Source: Mobilitalea sp. (GTDB lineage Bacteria; Bacillota_A; Clostridia; Lachnospirales; Lachnospiraceae). From it: 21,338 bases of DNA. The stretch covers positions 1-21,338 of the forward strand of contig JARKQP010000714.1 of NCBI GenBank assembly GCA_029974875.1, given 5' to 3'. How positions within the stretch are numbered: the first letter of the stretch is position 1; each line of letters starts with the position of its first letter. The position numbers and the translations under genes are program-made. Below are positions 1 to 6,862 of this stretch, piece after piece. The notes beneath the pieces were generated by a model. It did no database searches, was not told where the DNA came from, and worked only from the letters and a program-made list of their open reading frames with translations.

Positions 1-583
1 TGAAGGTTTCCCCTACCTCCTGGCTGAACAGCTGGCTTGCATAATTGGGATTAATGGAGCAAAGGTCAGCTAAATTCTGGATGGAAATATCCTCAGCATA
101 GTGCTCATTCGTATAATCCAGCATTTTTTGGACCATCTTATTGTCAACCTTAATCTGCCGGAATCTGTACCCGTTGCTGTCATCTGCTTTTTTAATGATA
201 TCCTTAGAGGAGCTTTCCAGAAAGTGATAGGCTTTCTGGATGGAATCCAGGAGCTCGCTTTTGGAAAATGGCTTCAGGCAATAGCCAATGGCGTTGTGGA
301 ACATGGCCTTCTGTGCATAAGCAAATTCTGCATAGCCACTGATCATAATGAACAGTGTCCCTGAATGCATTTCATTTACAGTCTGGAGTAATTCCAAGCC
401 GCCCATTCCGGGCATCTGGATATCAACAAAGGCCAGGTCCGGCTTTAATTGCTTGATTAACTCCAGCCCGGATAAGCCGTCATAAGCTTCACCGATTACC
501 TCAAAGTATTCCTGGTCTTTAATGGTGGCGGCCAAGCTGCGGACAACCCATTTTTCATCATCAATAATAATAGCACGGTACAT
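1..583 (-). CDS. AraC-type (YesN-like) response regulator, C-terminus off the left edge
   Basis: This is a cytoplasmic DNA-binding response regulator and the likely partner of the adjacent histidine kinase. The 194 visible residues begin MYRAIIIDDEKWVVRSL. The receiver domain spans about residues 1-120, with the acidic pocket at D8/D9, the phospho-acceptor D54 in FVDIQMPGMGG, and the conserved lysine K104 in CLKPF. After a linker, residues 148-194 hold the start of an AraC helix-turn-helix (LDYTNEHYAEDISIQNLADL, then NPNYASQLFSQEVGETF). The second helix-turn-helix is outside the window. The start is ATG at 583, with AGGAG seven bases upstream. It follows the kinase on the same strand after a 111-bp gap. 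Family knowledge: YesM/YesN pairs usually activate neighbouring glycan genes. Control of the flanking operons is inferred from their shared promoter region. Confidence 0.93.
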   Translation of the reverse strand, partial: MYRAIIIDDEKWVVRSLAATIKDQEYFEVIGEAYDGLSGLELIKQLKPDLAFVDIQMPGMGGLELLQTVNEMHSGTLFIMISGYAEFAYAQKAMFHNAIGYCLKPFSKSELLDSIQKAYHFLESSSKDIIKKADDSNGYRFRQIKVDNKMVQKMLDYTNEHYAEDISIQNLADLCSINPNYASQLFSQEVGETF

Positions 584-627
584 ACGGTTTCTCCTGAGGA
601 TAAGAATTAGTGACATTGATCAATAAC

Positions 628-660
628 TTTTCATATTTATTGTTCGGAATTATATGAAAA
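628..660. promoter_or_regulatory. inverted repeat with a TATAAT box between kinase and regulator genes
   Basis: A 9-bp perfect inverted repeat, TTTTCATAT (628-636) and ATATGAAAA (652-660), is separated by 15 bp. On the minus strand the rightmost arm runs into a perfect TATAAT (complement of 649-654), about 65 bases upstream of the response-regulator start. No convincing -35 is seen 16-18 bases before it. A perfect 10-bp palindrome, ATTGATCAAT, lies at 615-624. This could be a secondary promoter or operator for the regulator gene, or an AU-rich hairpin in the kinase-regulator transcript. The repeat is seen directly; its function is inference. Confidence 0.35.
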
Positions 661-694
661 ACAGCGGCAGTTTCTGAATCTCACAATTATCGGA

Positions 695-2488
695 TTAACT
701 GGTAGTGAAGGGGATTTTTATCTGGATATTTGTTCCTATATTTTCCTCCGAATCAATATGCAGCCGGTAGGGCTCCCCATAGTATAAAGCGATGCGGCTG
801 TTGACATTAGAGAGGCCAATACTGTTTTCAGTTTCAGAAATATAGGATTTTATCCCATCCCCTATGTTCCTTTGCGTCGTTTCCGAAAGAGTTTGCCGGA
901 GGGAAGCCAGGTGCTCCGCCGTCATACCGACACCGGTATCGTAGATCCATAGGACCAAGGTATTATCCGTATAATTTTTTCTTCCCCCTATGGTCAGATT
1001 GCCCTTTCTTAAGCATTTTTCAAGACCGTGCTTTACGGCGTTTTCCACCAGGGGCTGTATGATCATTCTGGGAATTAAAGCATCCAGAACATCATCGGTG
1101 ATATCATAATCTACGGTAAACCGGTCTTCAAATCTGGTCATTTGTATCATTACATATGCTTTTACAATTTCAAGCTCCTGCCTTAAGGTAACAATATCAT
1201 TGCCTATGCTGTACCGGTAGATGCGGGACAGGGCCTGGGTTATTTCGATAATCCCCTCCGAGTTATTTTCGGAAGCCATACCACAGATCAAGGTTAAGGT
1301 ATTATAAAGAAAATGGGGATTGATCTGGCTTCTTAAATAAGCAAGCTCTGCTTTTCTTTTATTCATTTCCAGATCATACATTTTTGTATAGGAGCCGAAA
1401 ATATCATAATTCAGGTTGGTGATCTCATCCATCATGTCATTAAAGGAGTTAGCAATCAGGTAGATCTCAAGACAGACATTTTTCTGGGAATCAACCGTGA
1501 TCCGTTCCTTCATTGCCTTCCTCTTTCCGTTGCTGATCTTGTTCATGATATTCATTAACTGGCGGAAGGAGTTCATTATGGTTTTCATAAAAGCAAGAAA
1601 GATAACCAGGATTACCAGAAATACCACCAGAATTAAAAGATACTGGGGCAACAGCATATTGATAATTTTCTTATTGTAGGAGGATTGGTTAACAAGGGTA
1701 TAAAGGGTTCCGTCCGCGATATCGACATGAAACCTGCGGCAGATATATATTTCATTATTGTAGCTGATATTAAAATTATCAGTATGTGGCATCTTTTTTC
1801 CGATTTCACCGTAAAGCTCCTCATCACCGACAATGAGCTGGAGGTTCGAATTGACAAACATCAGATCAGTTGGGACAAAGCTGTTGTCAAATAAATTATC
1901 CCCAAGGATGGTAGTAGGATTAATTGTTATAAATAATACCCCAATGAACTGTGATGAGGTGGTTGACAGCTTGCATATGGGAAAAGCAGCGACCTGGCAG
2001 TCATAAAGGGAGCTGTCAACAAGTATGGTTGATTTGTCCATAAAATGAATGGTCGAGCTGTCTGCAAGGGAAGCTTCCCCGTAACGGGACTGATACAGGG
2101 ACATATCACCGACCAGGTTTGCAAAATTACCGGTCTCACCGATCAGACCGATATCCAGGATGCTGTTATTTAATGATTTTGTGTTATTTAAAAGATTGAT
2201 TACCTGTTGGTATAAATAAAATTTTTTCTCGGTATCCGTTTCAACCAGATAACGTTGGACAGATTGGTTGTAAGCAACGCTTAAAGCTATATTTTGTATA
2301 TCATTCAGATTTTTTTCCGTGGATTGGAGAACCTGCCTTGAGTATAGCTCCTGATTGTTCTTAATCGTGCTGATCAGAAGCTCATAGTAGGAGTGGACAC
2401 TGTACAGGCAGATAATAAGAATACTGATGGCCAGTGCTCCGACCAGGTACAGTATAATATTTTTTAAAGGGAGTATTTTACGTTTCAT
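695..2488 (-). CDS. YesM-type membrane sensor histidine kinase
   Basis: This 597-residue inner-membrane kinase presumably senses an extracellular or envelope signal and phosphorylates the downstream AraC-type regulator. Transmembrane helix 1 spans about residues 11-31 and helix 2 about 279-301. Between them lies a roughly 245-residue extracytoplasmic sensor of Cache type by layout. A HAMP-like segment (about 302-360) leads to the His_kinase motif RSQINPHFLYNTL with phospho-acceptor H392. The ATPase domain shows the N box VENAVKHGLE (N483), DTGVGM (517-522) and the glycine-rich SIGLSNVNSRI (about 556-566). Length and order match the LytS/YesM family. The start is ATG at 2488, with AAAGGAG seven bases upstream. 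On the minus strand a TACAAT (complement of 2515-2520) is a possible -10 without a clear -35. The gene diverges from the rhamnosidase gene across a 285-bp regulatory region. Confidence 0.95.
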   Translation of the reverse strand: MKRKILPLKNIILYLVGALAISILIICLYSVHSYYELLISTIKNNQELYSRQVLQSTEKNLNDIQNIALSVAYNQSVQRYLVETDTEKKFYLYQQVINLLNNTKSLNNSILDIGLIGETGNFANLVGDMSLYQSRYGEASLADSSTIHFMDKSTILVDSSLYDCQVAAFPICKLSTTSSQFIGVLFITINPTTILGDNLFDNSFVPTDLMFVNSNLQLIVGDEELYGEIGKKMPHTDNFNISYNNEIYICRRFHVDIADGTLYTLVNQSSYNKKIINMLLPQYLLILVVFLVILVIFLAFMKTIMNSFRQLMNIMNKISNGKRKAMKERITVDSQKNVCLEIYLIANSFNDMMDEITNLNYDIFGSYTKMYDLEMNKRKAELAYLRSQINPHFLYNTLTLICGMASENNSEGIIEITQALSRIYRYSIGNDIVTLRQELEIVKAYVMIQMTRFEDRFTVDYDITDDVLDALIPRMIIQPLVENAVKHGLEKCLRKGNLTIGGRKNYTDNTLVLWIYDTGVGMTAEHLASLRQTLSETTQRNIGDGIKSYISETENSIGLSNVNSRIALYYGEPYRLHIDSEENIGTNIQIKIPFTTS

Positions 2489-2550
2489 CCTGCGTCTCCT
2501 TTAGGTCTCTTATCATTGTACAACGAATTACTCTCTGTAAGTATGGAATA

Positions 2551-2659
2551 TTTATAAAAACATATGTAAAAAAATCATATCCAAATTGAAAACTATAAAA
2601 AAAATGCATAGAAGTTATAAGCCAGCTACATTCATTCCCATTCAATTATACCATATAAT
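2551..2659 (+). promoter_or_regulatory. operator-promoter A of the rhamnosidase operon, copy 1 of a twin region
   Basis: This 109-bp stretch aligns without any gap to 8462-8570; I count 80 of 109 identical positions by hand. Conserved blocks are TTTATAAAA and TATGTAAAAAAAT at the far end, TGCATA in the middle (2605-2610), TATAAGC and CTACATTCA near -35, and CCATATAAT at the end. TATAAT is at 2654-2659. TTCATT (2631-2636) is a weak -35 at exactly 17 bp. Transcription would begin near 2666, giving a leader of about 108 nt before ATG 2774. The far-upstream conserved blocks suggest regulator sites, most plausibly for the adjacent AraC-type regulator. The promoter call is supported by the conserved spacing; the identity of the bound protein is inference. 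Confidence 0.72.
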
Positions 2660-2773
2660 AAAAAAATACATGATACAAGATGAATTGCTGTCGGATTCGC
2701 TTGTGGCTAATAATAATCGACATAAGTATTTAAAAGGAATACCAAGGTCGGGGATAAGGTGGATAGTAGGGGC

Positions 2774-5377
2774 ATGAAGATCAGAGACATGAAATTGGAT
2801 AACCAGATACAGCCGATTGCGATAGAAAGCCGGAATCCGTGTTTTAGCTGGAGGATTGAAGCAGCCGGGAAGGGCTGGAAGCAGGGAGCGTACCGTATTC
2901 TTGTATCCAAACAGAAGGAGCAGGGTTTTAAAAATGAAATCATATGGGATACGGACTGGGTTATTTCCTCGGCGATGGTAAATATACCTTATATAGGCCC
3001 GGAGCTTGAGCCTGATGCATGCTATTACTGGAGAGTAGCTGTAAAGCCGGAAAACTCGGAAGAGGTAATCACCAGTGAAGCAGCCGGATTCGAAACAGCC
3101 CTTATGAAACCGGAAAACTGGCATGGCAGCTGGATTGGCGAGCTCACTGACCATAGTTACCATATGTTCAGGAAAAGCTTCGGTTTAACCAAACAGGTTA
3201 AAAAAGCCAAGCTCTATGTCTGCGGCTTGGGACATTTTGAGCTTTATATGAACGGCAGCCGTGTCGGCAGCTATGAACTGGAGCCGGGCTGGACAAATTA
3301 CGGGAAAACCTCCCTCTACTGCGCCTATGATGTGACAGGGCTGCTGCAGCTGGGGCAGAATGTAATGGGGGTCTATCTTGGAGACGGTATGTATAATGTG
3401 CCCGGCGGACGTTATGTGTATTTTAAACGCTCCTACGGAAAATGTAAAATGCTGGTACAGCTGAATATAACCTTTACCGATGGAACCCACACAGAAATTG
3501 TATCCGGTGCAGACTGGAGAATGGCACCTGGTCCCATCCGTTTCTGCTGTATCTACGGCGGTGAGGATTATGACGGAAGGCTGGAGCAGCCCGGATTTTG
3601 TAGGGCAGACTTTGTAGAGGACAGTACCTGGGAAAAGGTTAATATGGTAGAGCCTGCAAAAGGCAGATTGGTAGCGCAGAATATCCCTCCGGTTAAGGTG
3701 ATGCAGACCTATCGGCCTGTAAAAATAGAAGAAACCAGGCCGGGCGTCTTTTTATACGACTTTGGGGAGAACTTTTCCGGCTGGGCACGAATTACCCTGA
3801 AAGCACAGGGAGCACAATGCGGAAAAACCGTAACCATGACACCGGGTGAAATTCTGGATGCCAACAAGGAACCGGACCAAAGAGTTACCGGAAGGGGCTA
3901 TCACTGGAAATACACCCTAAATACCAGGAAGATCCAGACCTACGCCCCCAAATTTACCTATACGGGCTTTCGCTATCTTCAGGTAGAAGGAGCGGTTCCG
4001 AAGGAATATGACGGTGATAAGGTGGCTTTTCCTGTTATCGAATCCATCACAGGGGAATTTATCTATCCGGATGTAGAATTAAATGGTGAATTTACCTGCT
4101 CCAATGACTTGTTCAATCAGATACACCGGATTATCCGGCAGGCTATCCTGAGCAATATGAAGAGCTATCTGACAGACTGCCCCCACAGGGAAAAGCTGGC
4201 GTGGCTGGAACAGACCCATCTGATCGGACCGGCAATTATGTATAATTATGACGTACATAATCTGTATAAAAAGATTGAAATGGATATGGAGGATGCCCAG
4301 CGGGAAGACGGGCTGGTTCCGGATATCAGTCCGGAATATATTATTTTCGGATACCATGAGGGCTTTATAGATTCACCGGAGTGGGGAAGTGCCAGCATCA
4401 TCAACCCCTGGTACGTTTATCTCAGATACGGTGACACCACATTGCTGGAGCGGTATTATGGTTCAATGAAAAAATATCTGGCGTATTTGACAAAGAAAAC
4501 CCATCACCATGTCCTTCATCATGGCTTGGGAGACTGGCTTGATATCGGGCCGAATACGCCGCATTCCCAGAATACACCGGTTCCGGTAGTTGCAACGGCC
4601 ATTTATTATTATGATCTCACGATTATGGAGAAGGTGGCGAAGTTGCTGGGAAACAAGGAGGATGAAGCTTATTATCATGGACTGAAGAAATCCGTATATG
4701 AGGAATATAATCTGCAGTTCTTTGACGGCCAGACCTGGCGCTACGCCACCGGAAGCCAGGCAGCGCAGGCCATGAGTCTGGTATTTGGTTTGGTTGATAA
4801 GAAAAATGAACAGAAGGTTCTGGATTATCTGGTGAAGGATATCAAGGCAAGGGGATATGCAACCACGGCCGGAGATATCGGTCATCCCTATGTGCTGGAG
4901 GCTCTTACGGGCTTCGGTAAAAGCAATATCATCGATACCATGGCCAATGTGACGGACAAACCGGGTTATGGCTATCAGGTAAAATGCGGAGCCACGACAC
5001 TGACAGAGGAATGGGACGGACCCTGGCCTGACAGACCTCACGGGTCGCAGAATCATTTTATGCTGGGCAGCATTGAGGAGTGGTTCTACTGCGGCCTTGC
5101 CGGAATCAATGGGATCCGCAGTTACAGAACCTTGGAGGAAATTCAGATTAAGCCTCATTTTGCGAAAGGGTGTGATTATGTCAATGCCTGGACAATGCAT
5201 CCTTATGGGAAGGTTTCGGTTTTTTGGGAAAGGGAGGATGAGGTTATTGTGGTGAAAATACAGATCCCGGCCAATGCTACCGGTGTTTTTGTTAATGAAT
5301 TTGATGCTGCTGAGCTGCATTTGGGCTCTGGGGGGCATGTGATACGTATTACAGGGACGGAAGCTATACTCTTATAA
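2774..5377 (+). CDS. alpha-L-rhamnosidase, GH78 family
   Basis: This enzyme hydrolyses terminal alpha-L-rhamnosyl residues. It has 867 residues from ATG 2774 and no signal peptide, so it should be cytoplasmic. Order: an N-terminal beta-sandwich with FSWRIEA and YYWRVAV (about 1-115), a carbohydrate-binding-like module with LYMNGSRVG (about 120-300), a linker domain with LYDFGENFSGW (about 325-430), the catalytic alpha/alpha barrel (about 435-780) and a C-terminal beta domain. The signature TDCPHREKLAWLEQ begins at T467; D468 and E473 match catalytic-site acids of the family. The likely general base is E745 in GATTLTEEWDG. Q480 replaces the aspartate found at this site in some GH78 enzymes. 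An in-frame GTG at 2759 is an alternative start; 2774 is preferred because AAGGTGG lies 11 bases upstream, though no site is ideal. It is the first gene behind operator-promoter A. Confidence 0.93.
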   Translation: MKIRDMKLDNQIQPIAIESRNPCFSWRIEAAGKGWKQGAYRILVSKQKEQGFKNEIIWDTDWVISSAMVNIPYIGPELEPDACYYWRVAVKPENSEEVITSEAAGFETALMKPENWHGSWIGELTDHSYHMFRKSFGLTKQVKKAKLYVCGLGHFELYMNGSRVGSYELEPGWTNYGKTSLYCAYDVTGLLQLGQNVMGVYLGDGMYNVPGGRYVYFKRSYGKCKMLVQLNITFTDGTHTEIVSGADWRMAPGPIRFCCIYGGEDYDGRLEQPGFCRADFVEDSTWEKVNMVEPAKGRLVAQNIPPVKVMQTYRPVKIEETRPGVFLYDFGENFSGWARITLKAQGAQCGKTVTMTPGEILDANKEPDQRVTGRGYHWKYTLNTRKIQTYAPKFTYTGFRYLQVEGAVPKEYDGDKVAFPVIESITGEFIYPDVELNGEFTCSNDLFNQIHRIIRQAILSNMKSYLTDCPHREKLAWLEQTHLIGPAIMYNYDVHNLYKKIEMDMEDAQREDGLVPDISPEYIIFGYHEGFIDSPEWGSASIINPWYVYLRYGDTTLLERYYGSMKKYLAYLTKKTHHHVLHHGLGDWLDIGPNTPHSQNTPVPVVATAIYYYDLTIMEKVAKLLGNKEDEAYYHGLKKSVYEEYNLQFFDGQTWRYATGSQAAQAMSLVFGLVDKKNEQKVLDYLVKDIKARGYATTAGDIGHPYVLEALTGFGKSNIIDTMANVTDKPGYGYQVKCGATTLTEEWDGPWPDRPHGSQNHFMLGSIEEWFYCGLAGINGIRSYRTLEEIQIKPHFAKGCDYVNAWTMHPYGKVSVFWEREDEVIVVKIQIPANATGVFVNEFDAAELHLGSGGHVIRITGTEAILL

Positions 5378-5413
5378 TTGGGGATGCAATATTATGATTT
5401 GAGAGTTAAATGG

Positions 5414-5560
5414 GATTTAGGCAGTGAGGTGAATCTGAGTGTCTCTATATCCACCTGGACTTGCCTTTAACATCCCATGCTTGCCAAGTGCAGGCAATCA
5501 CGGGAGGCCCGGTCTGCGCCCAGATGGATATAGAGACACTCAGATTCACCGCGTTAGTAT
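5414..5560. repeat. 147-bp structured palindromic repeat, full copy 1
   Basis: A long hairpin-forming element lies between the rhamnosidase and propeller-glycosidase genes. Its 31-nt arms are at 5428-5458 and 5520-5550, complementary at all but one position (CCACC against CCATC), and enclose a 61-nt loop. It starts GATTTAGGC and ends CACCGCGTTAGTAT. The loop can form an inner TTGCC/GGCAA stem (5481-5485 with 5493-5497) around AAGTGCA. A second full copy of the same length is at 12567-12713 with 15 differences; ten of these are five compensated pairs in the arms. It has no T-run, so it is not a standard terminator. It may be a REP/MITE-like element, a structured RNA, or an mRNA processing or stability element. 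I do not recognise the family. Confidence 0.8.
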
Positions 5561-5654
5561 TAATGAAGCCTTGTGTCGGGTGAATTATATCATAGTTTTA
5601 TATAAAAAGTGTTCAGTAGGGATAGAGGTTGTATTTAACAGAATGGAGGTAGGA

Positions 5655-6677
5655 ATGATAAAATTGGATGATAGAAGAATACAGTCATATCTGACACCAT
5701 ATAAGTATCCGGAGCCTGTGCTTACAGGCTCTGGAATACAGGGTGCTTTTGATGAAAAATCTGTCGATATTCCGTTTGTGTTTTTACATAATAATCAGTT
5801 TCATATGCTATATACGGGCTATGACGGGAAGGGATATCAGTCGGCACTTGCGGTCAGTGAGGATCTGCTTCACTGGAAACACAAGGGGATAATACTTGGG
5901 AGGGATTTGGAAAGCAGCCGCTGGGATAGGATAGGAGCAGCTGCTACCTGGATGATAAAAGAGAGTGATAATTTATATGATACCCCGAGGTTGAAGAAGA
6001 TAGACGGGAGGTATTGGCTGGTATACCATTCGTATCCGTCAGCCGGTTATGAGGAAGGTCCGGCTATGATCAGTTTGGCTTGGACAGAGGATGAAGAGCT
6101 CCTTGACTGGCATCGGCTGGGTACACCTGTTTTTTCCTGGGAGGATGGAGAGGACTGGGAAAAGGGAGGTTTATATAAGGCCTGCATCATCAACCATGAA
6201 GCTACCTGGTATATGTTCTATAATGCGAAAAATACGGAGAAAAGGTGGATTGAACAGACCGGCATGGCAAGCTCTAAGGATCTGTCCCACTGGGAGCGCT
6301 GCGCGGGCAATCCGTTACTTAGGGTAACTCCCGGCGCCTGGGACGGCCGATTTTTGTCCGACCCTTATATCGTTAAGGATGGGGCCCGCTGGCTGAATTT
6401 TTATTTTGGTTATGATCAGGGACACGCACAGGAGGGTCTTGCCATTTCGGATAACCTGGTTGATTGGGAAAAGGTTGAGCTGCCGGTTATCAGTCATGGA
6501 AGGCCGGGAGAGATTGATGAAAATCATGCCCATAAGGCTTCCATCTTCTATTATAACGATAGGCTGTACCATTTTTACTGTGCGACAAGGCCGCGCCAGA
6601 AAGATGATCCGACTGAGGTATTTGGGGAATTCCGCACCATAGCAGTGGCATCGGATAAACCCTTTGATGAAATATGA
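5655..6677 (+). CDS. five-bladed beta-propeller glycosidase (GH43/GH32/GH130-like)
   Basis: A predicted cytoplasmic glycoside hydrolase of 340 residues. Repeated propeller-blade signatures are visible: FVFLHNNQFHMLYTGYDG (about 40-57), AVSEDLLHWKHKG (about 66-78), YWLVYHSYPS (about 120-129), TWYMFYNA (about 184-191), SDPYIVKDGARW (about 235-246), ISDNLVDWEK (about 264-273) and RLYHFYCATRP. Acidic candidates for catalysis include D38 (SVDIPFVF) and D236 (SDPYIV). The alternation of 'does it look like this' strands with 'SxDLxxW' turns is typical of the GH43/GH32/GH68/GH117/GH130 fold, but I cannot assign the family or substrate. ATG 5655 is preached by GGAGG at 5645-5649 and preferred; ATG 5643 is four codons earlier. 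An open frame reaches back to 5439 but only through the structured repeat. There is no signal peptide. Confidence 0.75.
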   Translation: MIKLDDRRIQSYLTPYKYPEPVLTGSGIQGAFDEKSVDIPFVFLHNNQFHMLYTGYDGKGYQSALAVSEDLLHWKHKGIILGRDLESSRWDRIGAAATWMIKESDNLYDTPRLKKIDGRYWLVYHSYPSAGYEEGPAMISLAWTEDEELLDWHRLGTPVFSWEDGEDWEKGGLYKACIINHEATWYMFYNAKNTEKRWIEQTGMASSKDLSHWERCAGNPLLRVTPGAWDGRFLSDPYIVKDGARWLNFYFGYDQGHAQEGLAISDNLVDWEKVELPVISHGRPGEIDENHAHKASIFYYNDRLYHFYCATRPRQKDDPTEVFGEFRTIAVASDKPFDEI

Positions 6678-6800
6678 GAAAAATACATACAATTATGAGA
6701 ATATTTCATGGGAATTTATAGCTAAATATGCTATTTTATAAGAAAATGTACTCTATTTCCAGCAATAAAGATGAGTTGATATTAAAATTTTTATGCAGCA

Positions 6801-6840
6801 ACAGTGGCAATGAAAATAATACAGTGGCAATAAAATAATT
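6801..6840. repeat. 20-bp tandem direct repeat upstream of the kinase gene
   Basis: Two adjacent 20-bp units, ACAGTGGCAATGAAAATAAT (6801-6820) and ACAGTGGCAATAAAATAATT (6821-6840), share an identical first 11 bases. The repeat ends 22 bases before the kinase ATG, so it sits in the leader of that gene. It may be a simple slippage duplication or a pair of regulator sites. The remainder of the 185-bp gap (6678-6862) is AT-rich and shows no clear promoter or terminator. Confidence 0.55.
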
Positions 6841-6862
6841 TAGATAAAAATGAGGCGAATGC

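Noticed and set aside
4463..5338. Long minus-strand open frame (291 codons) inside the rhamnosidase gene
   Set aside because: It is antisense to a gene with clear GH78 motifs, and its translation has no recognisable domain. It is a codon-bias shadow.
5414..5560. Structured repeat as a CRISPR array or insertion sequence
   Set aside because: There is no regularly spaced short repeat, no transposase frame and no clear target-site duplication flanking either full copy. A small non-autonomous element remains possible.
5571..5610. Promoter candidate (TTGTGT and TATAT-like boxes) before the propeller glycosidase
   Set aside because: No pair of boxes has a spacing near 17 bp; AT-richness alone explains the matches.
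5439..5654. 72-codon N-terminal extension of the propeller glycosidase frame
   Set aside because: It begins with GTG inside the left arm of the structured repeat and runs through the palindrome. Its sequence has no family features, and ATG 5655 has GGAGG upstream.
6718..6734. ATAGC-TAAATAT-GCTAT inverted repeat in the gap before the acid-sugar kinase
   Set aside because: Five-base arms in very AT-rich DNA are expected by chance, and no T-run or promoter is in register.
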